This document shows positions 1 to 8,173 of a stretch of DNA of 64,000 bases, in pieces. Below the pieces are notes generated by a model. It ran no database searches. It saw only the letters and a list, made by a program, of their open reading frames with translations, and had not been told where the DNA came from. This DNA comes from Arthrobacter sp. EM1 (GTDB taxonomy: Bacteria > Actinomycetota > Actinomycetes > Actinomycetales > Micrococcaceae): positions 1 through 64,000 of the forward strand of contig NZ_CP124836.1 in assembly GCF_029964055.1 (NCBI RefSeq), given 5' to 3'. The stretch's first letter is position 1, and the number at the start of each line of letters is the position of its first letter. The translations under genes were made by a program, and so were the position numbers.

Positions 1-303
1 AACCAGAAGATGGTCCTGGACCAGATCGATGCGATCAACACCACAACTAACAACATGATCCTCAAGACCAGCGAGATGCTCAAGGATCAGACCGGCCGCA
101 TCCACCAGCAGGCCGCGAGTTCCGGTGTCAGCGTCGAAACCCTGCAGAAGGCGTTCGACAACGTATTCCAAACCATGGACGCGATCGACACCTTCCGGTC
201 CCAAGCCAACAAGAGTATGGAAGGCACAGTCCATGCCCTTGAATCGGGCCTGGAGCGCGCCCGTCCGTACCTGGACCGGGTCCGCCAGCAGGAGGGGAAT
301 TAG
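1..303 (+). CDS. telA: TelA-family toxic anion resistance protein, C-terminal fragment (5' end outside window)
   Basis: The reading frame is already open at base 1, so only about the last 100 residues are seen. They contain the TelA ending: a helical stretch, then LQKAFDNVFQTMDAIDTF and a final helix with HALESGLERARPYL. TelA/KlaA proteins are cytoplasmic, all-helical, and linked to tellurite and other toxic anion resistance; their biochemical role is not settled. The gene leads into TerD, aldolase, phosphoribosyltransferase and HAD genes on the same strand, which is the known Ter-type gene association. The apparent ATG at base 10 is internal. Confidence 0.85.
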   Translation, partial: NQKMVLDQIDAINTTTNNMILKTSEMLKDQTGRIHQQAASSGVSVETLQKAFDNVFQTMDAIDTFRSQANKSMEGTVHALESGLERARPYLDRVRQQEGN

Positions 304-337
304 CGGCCGCCAGTCCTGAGCAATAGGCTTACGGGCT

Positions 338-865
338 ATGGTCGCAAAATTCTTAGGCTCACTGTTCGGCAGCGGATCGGGTCCCCGTTCCGCTGCCGAC
401 GCCGGCTTGCCCGGTGCGGAGTCCGCAGCCCCTGATCCTGCGGCGGACGAGCTGGCCGTCACGGAGGCGGCGTTGCACGATCTGCGCAGGACGGTGCTGG
501 GCAAGGGCGCCGAACTGCCCACTTTGGTGGTCTCCCAAATCCTGCTGCTACTGGACACCCTGAACGCGCTGATCGGCTACATTGTCAGCTCCGGGGCCTC
601 CACCGAACAACGGGTGCTGCTGAACGCGATCATCACCGATTACCTGCCGTCCCCGCTGCGCGCCTACCTGAAGCTGTCGGCGTCGGCGAGGGAGACTGGT
701 TCCGCCGACACCGGTGTGCTGCTCGACCAGCTGGACACGCTGTACGCCACCGTCGGCAACCTGGACAACCAGGTCCGGACGGGGGCCGTCACGGAACTCG
801 CCGTTCACGGCCAGTTCCTCAGGGACAAATTCAACGTCGACGGTCTTCGCTTGGAAGGACACTAG
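338..865 (+). CDS. Unrecognised helical protein of the Ter operon
   Basis: A 175-residue protein that I do not recognise. Residues 1-45 are Gly/Ala/Ser/Pro-rich and look disordered; the rest is predicted mostly helical, with a hydrophobic segment near residues 65-90 (VSQILLLLDTLNALIGYIV) that is more likely a buried helix than a membrane span. It has no signal peptide. It lies 34 bp after the telA gene and its TAG stop shares one base with the GTG start of terD, so it is translationally coupled to terD. By position it may work with TelA or TerD, but that is inference only. Confidence 0.7.
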   Translation: MVAKFLGSLFGSGSGPRSAADAGLPGAESAAPDPAADELAVTEAALHDLRRTVLGKGAELPTLVVSQILLLLDTLNALIGYIVSSGASTEQRVLLNAIITDYLPSPLRAYLKLSASARETGSADTGVLLDQLDTLYATVGNLDNQVRTGAVTELAVHGQFLRDKFNVDGLRLEGH

Positions 866-1416
866 TGGCTTCAATGGTCGCGGGCAGCAACGCCGCCCTC
901 ACTGCAGAGAACCCGGGCTTGGGGACAGTGCTGCTGGGGATCGGCTGGGACACGGTGCCCAGCCGCGGTCCGCAACCCGAACCGGTCCCCATGATCATTA
1001 TGTGTGGACCGGACGGGCATGCTGTCTCGGACGAGCACCTTGTGTTCTTCAACCAGCTCGCCAGTCCCGAGGGCAGCATCGCGTTTGCCGGCACAGAGGA
1101 CCAGGAGCAGATCGACGTAGACCTCAACCGGGTACCCGAGGCCGTCAGCAAAATTGCGGTACTGATCTACATCGACCCGGATGTTCGCGGGCCCGGCACC
1201 TTCGGCGCCGTCAGGAACACCTATCTTCGGATCGCCGACGAGAAGGACCGTGAGCTGCTCCGCTTCCAGGTTCCGCCGGTCAACCTGGACAAAATCAACG
1301 CCATGATCCTTGGCGAGCTGTACCGGCACGCCGGAGGCTGGAAATTCCGGGCCGTGGGCCAGGGCTACGAAACCGGGCTTGCGGCAGTTGCCGCCGACTT
1401 CCGGCTGAAGCTCTAA
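865..1416 (+). CDS. terD: TerD-family stress protein
   Basis: A 183-residue TerD-type protein. Recognisable elements are LLGIGWDTVPSRG near the N-terminus, the acidic DVDLNRVPEAVSKIAVLIYID strand region, the R-N-TYLRIAD stretch, and the C-terminal LGELYRHAGGWKFRAVGQGYETGLAAVAADF. The family has a calcium-binding beta-sandwich fold and is tied to tellurite resistance and envelope or phage stress. Start is GTG, overlapping the upstream TAG by one base. The usual TerD DDNLTG motif is poorly preserved here, so this is a divergent member, and its metal-binding capacity is uncertain. Confidence 0.88.
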   Translation: MASMVAGSNAALTAENPGLGTVLLGIGWDTVPSRGPQPEPVPMIIMCGPDGHAVSDEHLVFFNQLASPEGSIAFAGTEDQEQIDVDLNRVPEAVSKIAVLIYIDPDVRGPGTFGAVRNTYLRIADEKDRELLRFQVPPVNLDKINAMILGELYRHAGGWKFRAVGQGYETGLAAVAADFRLKL

Positions 1417-1417
1417 C

Positions 1418-2245
1418 GTGGTCCGGGACCGCAACGCCCCCAGGGCGGACCTTGACTATCTCAGCCGCAGGCAAAGGCCCCAGGCCACGCCCCAGGCCAC
1501 GGGGCAGCAGGTGGTGGCGCCGGCCGCTGAACCGGCCGCGGCAGCGGCCAGCCTGAGTCTCGGAACCCGCGGGACCAGGGCCCCGGCTGCTGTTCCGGCC
1601 GCGCACGGTGGCGGCCGGCAAGGTGCCGGCGCCCCGGCTGCGGGCGCAGGGCTCGAGCTCCGGCCCGGCGGTGCCCCGCCGGCGAAGGACCGCCCCGCGA
1701 CGGCGACACAGTCCAGCGTTCCGAAGCCGGGGCAGCCATTCCCTGCACCCGCCTTCGGTGAGCTCCGACAACTCGACCAGGCACACCCGGTCGTGCGCCT
1801 GAATGCCCGGCAGTCGGCGATCGGCTCGCTTCTGGTGACCGGGGCCCGCTCGGTCGCGTGGGAGGATGAACACTTCACCACCGGGGCGCACCACAGTGGC
1901 GGGCACCGGGCGGGAACCTCGGTTACTACGCCCGGGAACCGTCCCTTGGCCGGTCTCCAGGACGGGGCCGGGGTGGTGGCCCTGCGCCACGTGCGGCAGC
2001 TCCGCCGGGCCTTGTTCATTGCGGGCGAGACCCCGCTCACCATCGGCGTCTTCGACGGGGCGGCTGCGGCGGTTGCGCCGAGGAACGACGCCGGGCTCCG
2101 GACGGTGCTCTACCTCGCCCGCATCGGCGCGGTCCTTGAACTGCGTGCCGAGTTCGTTCCGGCCGATGCATCCGATCTGGCCGTGTGGACCTGGTTCGGC
2201 TTCAGCATGACGTTACCGTTGGATGAGCGCGTTCTGCGACATTAG
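1418..2245 (+). CDS. Unrecognised Ala/Pro-rich protein of the Ter operon
   Basis: A 275-residue protein with GTG start two bases after the terD stop. Residues 1-115 are Ala/Pro/Gly/Gln-rich and probably disordered. The C-terminal 150 residues look folded and contain short beta-like strands (ALFIAGETPLTIGVFDG, LRTVLYLARIGAVLELRAEFVP). I do not recognise the domain. It could be a very divergent TerD-like sandwich, since it follows terD, but no TerD motif is visible. Its TAG stop ends at the GTG start candidate of the next gene, so the frame is tightly embedded in the operon and likely real. Confidence 0.65.
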   Translation: MVRDRNAPRADLDYLSRRQRPQATPQATGQQVVAPAAEPAAAAASLSLGTRGTRAPAAVPAAHGGGRQGAGAPAAGAGLELRPGGAPPAKDRPATATQSSVPKPGQPFPAPAFGELRQLDQAHPVVRLNARQSAIGSLLVTGARSVAWEDEHFTTGAHHSGGHRAGTSVTTPGNRPLAGLQDGAGVVALRHVRQLRRALFIAGETPLTIGVFDGAAAAVAPRNDAGLRTVLYLARIGAVLELRAEFVPADASDLAVWTWFGFSMTLPLDERVLRH

Positions 2246-2292
2246 TGCGGCGCCGGACCGGCACCACACCCGCAGCTATCACTAAGGGGATT

Positions 2293-3477
2293 ATGCAGCA
2301 TTTCAGAGCGTTGGCAGAGTCCGTCAAGGAGCGGCTGTTCCATGTGCGGCCCGAGGCACTGGACCGGGCATCGGATCCCGGACTGCTGGCCGTGGCCCTG
2401 GGGGCCACGCTCTACACGCCGGCCACCCGGAAGGACCTGGCCGGCGGAATCCGCAAGCAGACAGCGGCAGGCTGCGTGAGTACAGTCATTTGCCTGGAGG
2501 ACGCCGTGCCGGACGGGGAGGTGCCGGCGGCCGAGGAAAATCTCCTGGCCGCGCTGACAGAGCTTGCTGCCACGGACCGGCCGGACGAATTGCCGCTGAT
2601 CTTCATCCGCTGCCGGACACCGGAGCAACTGCTGGATGTCGGACGCCGGGCCGGTGCGGCGCTGTGCGCCGTCTACGGGTTTGTGCTGCCCAAATTTGAG
2701 AACGAAACCGGGCGGGCGAGGGCCTTTATGGAAGCGCTGCAGCAGTTAAACCGGGATTCCGGCCGCGCCGGGGATCCGCAGCGGCCCCCGCTGCTGGCCA
2801 TGCCGATCATCGAGGACCCGGCTACCACCCACCTGGAATCGCGGGTCCGTGTGCTGACGGACAACCTGGCGCTCGTCAACGAGTTCCGCGCGTCGGTCCT
2901 CTGCATCCGTATCGGCGCAACGGACATGTCCAGTGCTTTCGGGCTGCGGCGCTCCCGTGACCTGACGATCTATCACGTGAAGGTCGTGGCCAGCGTCATC
3001 GGCGACATCGTTAACATCTTCGGCCGGCCGGAGGACGGCTGGGTCATCTCCGGTCCCGTGTGGGAGCACTTCGTCAACACGGAACGGGTGCTGCGGCCGC
3101 AGCTGCGCTCCACCCCCTTTGAGGCCGCAAACGAGGGAGAACTCCGGAAGCGGCTCCTGACGGAGAACCTCGACGGACTCATCCGCGAGATCGAATTGGA
3201 CCAGGCCAACGGGCTGCTGGGCAAGACAGTGATCCATCCGAGCCATGTGCCAGTGGTCCACTCCCTGTCCGTGGTGAGCCATGAGGAGTACCTTGACGCC
3301 CTGGACATTGCCGGAGACCCCGGCGGCGGCGCCAAGGCCTCGTCGTACGGCAACAAAATGAACGAAGCGAAGCCGCACCGGGCCTGGGCCGAGCGGACGT
3401 TGCTGCGCGCCCGTGCGTTCGGAGTCGCCAGGCCCGGTGTCACGTTTGTGGACCTGCTCGAAGCGAGCATGCGATGA
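2293..3477 (+). CDS. HpcH/HpaI aldolase / citrate-lyase-beta-like protein of the Ter biosynthetic module
   Basis: A TIM-barrel aldolase of about 394 residues. Visible family landmarks are VICLEDAVPDGEVPAAEENL near the N-terminus (acidic metal/CoA-side loop), FVLPKFEN, and VLCIRIGATDMSSAFGLRRSRD. ATG at 2293 is preferred over the upstream in-frame GTG at 2245 because it has AAGGGG just before it and begins with the MQHF-x-ERLFH-type start expected for Ter-associated aldolases. The next gene begins inside its stop (ATGA overlap). Comparative work on Ter systems links this aldolase with phosphoribosyltransferases and a HAD phosphatase in a predicted nucleoside-like metabolite pathway. The substrate is unknown. 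Confidence 0.85.
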   Translation: MQHFRALAESVKERLFHVRPEALDRASDPGLLAVALGATLYTPATRKDLAGGIRKQTAAGCVSTVICLEDAVPDGEVPAAEENLLAALTELAATDRPDELPLIFIRCRTPEQLLDVGRRAGAALCAVYGFVLPKFENETGRARAFMEALQQLNRDSGRAGDPQRPPLLAMPIIEDPATTHLESRVRVLTDNLALVNEFRASVLCIRIGATDMSSAFGLRRSRDLTIYHVKVVASVIGDIVNIFGRPEDGWVISGPVWEHFVNTERVLRPQLRSTPFEAANEGELRKRLLTENLDGLIREIELDQANGLLGKTVIHPSHVPVVHSLSVVSHEEYLDALDIAGDPGGGAKASSYGNKMNEAKPHRAWAERTLLRARAFGVARPGVTFVDLLEASMR

Positions 3478-6149
3478 GCGCGCGGCGGACCGAAGGTTCC
3501 TGGCATGGAAGCTATGTGCGCGACGCACTGGCCGTCCACATCGAAACCGCACCGGACAGCCTGCTGCCGGTGCCAACCCTGGTGGGGCTGGCTCTTCGGC
3601 GCAACCCCAAACGTGCCCACCTGCTCGTATCCCGTGTGCTCGCCAAGCACGTGCCCACCGAACCCGGGATCACGACGGCGGCCGGCCGCCTGCTCGGTCT
3701 CCTGGTCCGGGCGGAACTGCAGGCGGACGCCCCGGGCGCAGCTGGCAGCGCCCGCGGCGGCGGCACCGGGACGGCCGGGCCGCTGCGGGCAGCCATCGAC
3801 CACGCTGCCGCAGCGCTGGCAGGACTCCTGGCCCCGGCCCCGGCGCCCTCCGGCGAGGCCCCGTCCCCGGACGTGGACGCCCGGCAGCAACAGCAAACGC
3901 GGCGGGCCAGGACCGCTGCCGCCATGGATCTCTGCGACCAGCTGGAAGCGGAACGGGCGGTGTTTACCGGCGTGGCCACGATCGGCTACGCAGAGACCGC
4001 CACCGGGCTGGGGCAGCTGGTGGCAGAGCAGCTGGACAGCTATTACATCCACTCCACCCGGCTCGCCGGGGACAGCCTCGCCCCGGCGCCCTACGGCGTC
4101 TTCGAGGAATCGCATTCCCATGCCACCTCGCACCGGCTCCTGCCAACCAGCCACGCCGCCCTGGACCTGGCCGGGACGGTGGTCCTGGTCGATGACGAGC
4201 TCAGCACCGGCGAGACGATCATCAACACCATCCGGGAGCTGCACCGCAAGGCCCCGCACAGCCGCTACGTCGTCGCCTCGCTGGTTGACCTGCGTTCAGC
4301 GGCCGCCAGGACGCGGCTTGCGGAGCTGGCCGGGGAATTGGGCTGCGCCGTCAGCGCCGTCGCCCTGGCTCACGGCAGCATCCGGCTGCCGGCGACACTG
4401 GCGGCCGACGCGGCTGAACTGATCCGAACGGCCCCGGTCCCGGAACCCGCCGTCTGCAGCATCGGGAAGATCCGGCAACTGGACCTGAACGACGTCGTCC
4501 CGCCGGTCAGGAGCGGACGCTTCGGCGTTGCCGGCAGGCCGGATGCCCGGCAGGCAGGCGACATCGCAACGGCCCTCGCAGCGGACCTTGGCGCGGGCGC
4601 CGGGCCGGGGGAACGGCTGCTGGTGCTTGCCACGGAGGAATTCATGGCATTGCCGCTGGCCGTGGCGCTCCGGCTGCAGCAACTGCTCCCCGGCGTTGAC
4701 GTCCGGTACTCGACCAGTACCAGGAGCCCGGTCGCGGCCATGGACGAACCGGGCTACGCGATCCGATCAGCCCTGGCTTTTGACAGCGGCGACGGGCCGC
4801 CGGACGGCCCCGGGCCCCGGTTCGCCTACAACTTCGCGCACCCCGGGGGACGCTTCGACACGGTAGTCATCATGGCTGAGCCTGGCACGCCCGTCGACGG
4901 GCTCACAGCCCCCGGACGGATCGCGGAGGCCGTGGCCGGCGCCGGCTCCGACGTCAGGCTGGTGCTGCTTCCCCGCCAGGAGCAGTTTCCGGCGCCGCTT
5001 GCCGGCCCCGGCTTCGGCTCGTACGCGGCCAGCGACGTGCAGTGGCTGCTGAAGGATCTGAGTTTCGCACGGCTGGAGGCGCCGACGGCGGAGCGCGAAG
5101 CGGCCATCCAGTCCGGCAAGGCCAGCTACGCGGAATCGTTGCCGCAGGAGTACGAGCCTTCGGCTGAATACGCGGTGTTGTTCCATCAGGCGCTGGAGAG
5201 CTCGGCGGCCAGGCTCGCGCACGCCGTCGGGGCCCTTACGGAGCAGGTCCTGAGGCTGCGCGGCAACGCCCCGGTACTGGTCTCGCTGGCCCGGGCCGGA
5301 ACACCCGTGGGGATCCTGATGAAGCGTTGGGCCCGGGACATCCATGGCCTCGACCTCCCGCACTATGCGGTCAGCATCGTGCGCGGGCTCGGCATGGATC
5401 AAACGGCGCTCGGCTACCTCGCCGCACGGCACCAGCCGGAACAGATCATGTTCGTCGACGGCTGGACCGGCAAAGGCGCGATCGCCCGCGAACTGGCGGA
5501 CGCCGTCGCGCTCTTTCGGAAAACAGACGCCGCTTCCTTCCGGCCGGATCTGGCGGTCCTGGCGGATCCGGGGCACTGTGTCCGGATTTTTGGCACCCGG
5601 GAGGACTACCTGGTTCCCTCGGCCTGCCTGAATTCCACAGTCTCCGGGCTCGTTTCACGCACCGTCTTTAACCGGGAACTGATCGGCCCCGGCGATTTCC
5701 ACGGGGCGAAGTTCTACGCCCACCTCGCGTCCAGCGACGTGTCCACCACGTTCCTGGACGCCGTCACGGCGCACTTCCCAGCGGTCCGGGACGACGTGCT
5801 GGCGGCGGCATCCGCAGCACCGGCCAGGGTGGAAGAGCTCCCGGAGCCCGACTGGTCGGGATGGTCCGCCGTCGAGCGCATCAGCAGGGATTTCGGAATC
5901 AACAACGTGAACCTCGTTAAGCCGGGAGTCGGGGAGACCACGCGTGTGCTGCTCCGGCGCGTGCCCTGGAAGGTCCTTGTGCGCCCGGACGCGGCGGCCG
6001 ACATCGGCCATGTGCTGCACCTTGCGCACCAGCGGGGAGTCGAGGTGGTGGAAGTGCCGGGGCTGCCGTACAGCTGCGTCGGCCTGATCCATCCCATCCA
6101 TACCCCTGGCGCTACCGGTGCCGACGGAAAGAGTGTGATCGACGTATGA
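3474..6149 (+). CDS. Four-part fusion: phosphoribosyltransferase - TRSP - StiP/PRTase-like - PELOTA RNA-binding domain
   Basis: An 891-residue protein. The first half is a PRTase with the PRPP loop VVLVDDELSTGETI (about residues 236-249), followed by a TRSP region in which the eponymous TRSP tetrapeptide is at residues 416-419 (STSTRSPV). The second half (about 545-790) matches the StiP-type protein, also modelled as a second PRTase, with LVSLARAGTPVGILMKRWA and IMFVDGWTGKGAIARELADAV. The last 80 residues (INNVNLVKPGVGETTRVLL to YSCVGLIHP) look like a PELOTA-type RNA-binding domain. ATGA overlaps link it to the aldolase before it and the HAD gene after it. In related systems these parts often occur as separate genes, so this is a long fusion. 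Enzymatic activity is inferred from the families. Confidence 0.85.
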   Translation: MSARRTEGSWHGSYVRDALAVHIETAPDSLLPVPTLVGLALRRNPKRAHLLVSRVLAKHVPTEPGITTAAGRLLGLLVRAELQADAPGAAGSARGGGTGTAGPLRAAIDHAAAALAGLLAPAPAPSGEAPSPDVDARQQQQTRRARTAAAMDLCDQLEAERAVFTGVATIGYAETATGLGQLVAEQLDSYYIHSTRLAGDSLAPAPYGVFEESHSHATSHRLLPTSHAALDLAGTVVLVDDELSTGETIINTIRELHRKAPHSRYVVASLVDLRSAAARTRLAELAGELGCAVSAVALAHGSIRLPATLAADAAELIRTAPVPEPAVCSIGKIRQLDLNDVVPPVRSGRFGVAGRPDARQAGDIATALAADLGAGAGPGERLLVLATEEFMALPLAVALRLQQLLPGVDVRYSTSTRSPVAAMDEPGYAIRSALAFDSGDGPPDGPGPRFAYNFAHPGGRFDTVVIMAEPGTPVDGLTAPGRIAEAVAGAGSDVRLVLLPRQEQFPAPLAGPGFGSYAASDVQWLLKDLSFARLEAPTAEREAAIQSGKASYAESLPQEYEPSAEYAVLFHQALESSAARLAHAVGALTEQVLRLRGNAPVLVSLARAGTPVGILMKRWARDIHGLDLPHYAVSIVRGLGMDQTALGYLAARHQPEQIMFVDGWTGKGAIARELADAVALFRKTDAASFRPDLAVLADPGHCVRIFGTREDYLVPSACLNSTVSGLVSRTVFNRELIGPGDFHGAKFYAHLASSDVSTTFLDAVTAHFPAVRDDVLAAASAAPARVEELPEPDWSGWSAVERISRDFGINNVNLVKPGVGETTRVLLRRVPWKVLVRPDAAADIGHVLHLAHQRGVEVVEVPGLPYSCVGLIHPIHTPGATGADGKSVIDV

Positions 6150-7045
6150 GTCCGTCAATCCATCCGCAGCCGCGGGCAACAGCCATTGTGGCGAGCGACC
6201 TTGACCGGACCCTGATCTACTCGGCGAACTCGATGGCGCTCCCCGGCGCCGACGACGCGGCGCCGCGGATGGTGGTTTCGGAAGTTTATAACGCGGCGCC
6301 GCTGTCATTTATGACGCGGGCGGCCGAGGATCTGCTGGCGGGGATTGTGGAGCGCAGCCACTTTGTCCCGGTCACTACCCGCACCCAGGCCCAGTTCGCC
6401 CGGGTCCGGCTGCCCGGCAGCGGCAGCGGGTATGCCGTGACGACAAACGGGGCCGTGCTGTTGGACCACGGGCAGCCTGACCCTGACTGGTCCGCCCATA
6501 TCCAGCGCTCGATCCGGGGACAGTGCGCCCCCTTGGGCGAGGTCCTGGAACATCTGACCGGCGCGGCGGCCGTTTCCGGGATCCTGCGGGTGCGGACGGC
6601 GGAGGATCTTTTTGCCTATTCGATCGTCGACCGGGACGCGCTTTCTGCCGGTTATCTGGAAGAACTGGCGGCCTGGTGTCTTGACCGGGGCTGGACTACG
6701 TCCCTGCAGGGCCGCAAGCTGTACTGCGTGCCGGTCCCGATCACCAAGGAAGCCGCCGTCGCCGAAGTGCGGCGCCGGAACGGTGGCGGGATCGTCATCG
6801 CGGCCGGCGACTCCCGGCTCGATGCCGGACTCCTGGAAATGGCGGACCTGGCCGTCCGTCCGGCACACGGTGAGCTGGACTCGGACGGATTTACCCGCGC
6901 GAACCTGACAGTGACCGCGGCGTCCGGGGTGCTGGCGGGCGAGGAGATCCTCCGGCACATCAGCGGGGTGCTGGAACGGATGCTTCAGCGGACACCGGAC
7001 GCCCCCGCGGAAGTCCGCGAAGCGCCTACCGCAGCAGTGTATTAA
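6146..7045 (+). CDS. HAD-superfamily hydrolase of the Ter biosynthetic module
   Basis: A 299-residue HAD phosphatase. The nucleophile motif SDLDRTLIYS is near residue 18, and the acid motif IVIAAGDSRLDAGLLEMADLAV lies near residues 215-235. This matches the Cof/sucrose-phosphatase-like subfamily used in Ter clusters, where it is thought to dephosphorylate the product of the aldolase/PRTase pathway. It starts by ATGA overlap with the large fusion gene and ends the operon. Its last 20 bases overlap the 3' end of hutG on the opposite strand. Confidence 0.86.
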   Translation: MSPSIHPQPRATAIVASDLDRTLIYSANSMALPGADDAAPRMVVSEVYNAAPLSFMTRAAEDLLAGIVERSHFVPVTTRTQAQFARVRLPGSGSGYAVTTNGAVLLDHGQPDPDWSAHIQRSIRGQCAPLGEVLEHLTGAAAVSGILRVRTAEDLFAYSIVDRDALSAGYLEELAAWCLDRGWTTSLQGRKLYCVPVPITKEAAVAEVRRRNGGGIVIAAGDSRLDAGLLEMADLAVRPAHGELDSDGFTRANLTVTAASGVLAGEEILRHISGVLERMLQRTPDAPAEVREAPTAAVY

Positions 7046-7994
7046 TCAGCCGCGCGGCCACCTTCGCGGTGCGGCCGTCAATGTCGAAATCCGGGTTCAG
7101 TTCCGCGACATCCAGGTGCAGGAGCTTCCCGCTCGCCCCCACCTGGCGGCACACCGCGCTGATCACAGGCAACGGTACCCCGTACGCCGCAGGGGCGCTG
7201 ACCCCGGGCGCCACCGATGCCGGGAGGACGTCCAGGTCGATCGTCAGGTACAGGGCGTCCAGCTGCGCCAAAAAGGCCGCCACAAAGGTCTGGGCATTCC
7301 CGGCTGAGCAGTCCTCGTCAAGCAGATACTCGACGCCGAGTTCCGCGGCGGTCCGGAAGAGCGCCCTGGTGTTGTTCGGCTCGGAGATTCCGAGGACGGC
7401 GTACCTCAGTTCCCGCCCCGCGGCGGCTTCCGTCCGGGCCATCTGCAGGAACGGGGTGCCGGAGCTCGGCCGGGCCTCGTCGCGGAGGTCGAAGTGGGCA
7501 TCGAGGTTCAGGACGCCAACACGCAGGCCGCCGCGCACCGCAGCGGAGCCGGCCACGCCCAAGTAGCTCGCAAACGCGGTCTCGTGCCCGCCGCCGAGCA
7601 CCACGGGCAACTGCCCGTCATCGAGCAAGCCGGTGATGGCGGCCCCGGCACGGGCCTGTCCGGCCTCCAGGGCGTCCCCGGTCACCGTAACGTCGCCGGC
7701 GTCGTGGACGTCCCGGCCCAGGTGGAAAGCGAGCGGACCGAGCGCGGAGCGGATCGCGGCGGGGGCCGACGCTGCCCCGGTCCGGCCCTTGTTCCGGCGG
7801 ACCCCGGCGTCGCTGCCGAAACCAAGAATCACCGCCGGACGCGCGGACGCGGGGCGCCCTGATGCTGCCTGGACAGGACGCGGGGCATACGGGGTGACGG
7901 CCTGCCACCAGCGCCGGTCCTCGGGGCCGTCCCCGTCGAACCGCCCGGTCCAGGGCTGTGGGGGGACATTAACGGCGGGCAGGGGAGGAACCAT
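7026..7994 (-). CDS. hutG: Formimidoylglutamase (arginase-family ureohydrolase)
   Basis: A 322-residue manganese ureohydrolase. Metal ligands are visible in GGGHET, NLDAHFDLRD and TIDLDVLPASVAPGVSAP. The substrate-side SSGTPF motif and overall length fit HutG, which splits N-formimidoyl-L-glutamate into glutamate and formamide in histidine breakdown, rather than agmatinase. The start has a good ribosome site (AGGGG). No other hut gene is in the window, so it stands apart from a histidine operon here. Agmatinase or guanidinobutyrase remain alternatives with low probability. Confidence 0.82.
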   Translation of the reverse strand: MVPPLPAVNVPPQPWTGRFDGDGPEDRRWWQAVTPYAPRPVQAASGRPASARPAVILGFGSDAGVRRNKGRTGAASAPAAIRSALGPLAFHLGRDVHDAGDVTVTGDALEAGQARAGAAITGLLDDGQLPVVLGGGHETAFASYLGVAGSAAVRGGLRVGVLNLDAHFDLRDEARPSSGTPFLQMARTEAAAGRELRYAVLGISEPNNTRALFRTAAELGVEYLLDEDCSAGNAQTFVAAFLAQLDALYLTIDLDVLPASVAPGVSAPAAYGVPLPVISAVCRQVGASGKLLHLDVAELNPDFDIDGRTAKVAARLINTLLR

Positions 7995-8080
7995 GCCCCT
8001 AGCTCACCGCAGCCGGGGCCGAAAAACCAGCCGCGCCGCCGCCGTGCTGTCCGAAATCCCGGAACCTGCACGTTTAACGG

Positions 8081-8143
8081 CGCCGAGATGGCATTTCGTG
8101 GCAATGTTCCCGGGGGACACTGCCACGAAATGCCATCTCGGCG
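8081..8143. repeat. 63-bp long perfect inverted repeat between azgA-like and hutG genes
   Basis: Two 23-bp arms (8081-8103 and 8121-8143) are exact reverse complements. The 17-bp spacer can pair further apart from one A/C mismatch, giving a near-continuous hairpin of about 30 bp. It lies 30 bp after the stop of the purine permease on the minus strand. There is no T tract on either side, so it is either a U-less terminator or a dispersed palindromic repeat element. Confidence 0.9.
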
Positions 8144-8173
8144 GGCGGGTAGGCGAGGAGGTGCGGGGGTTCC

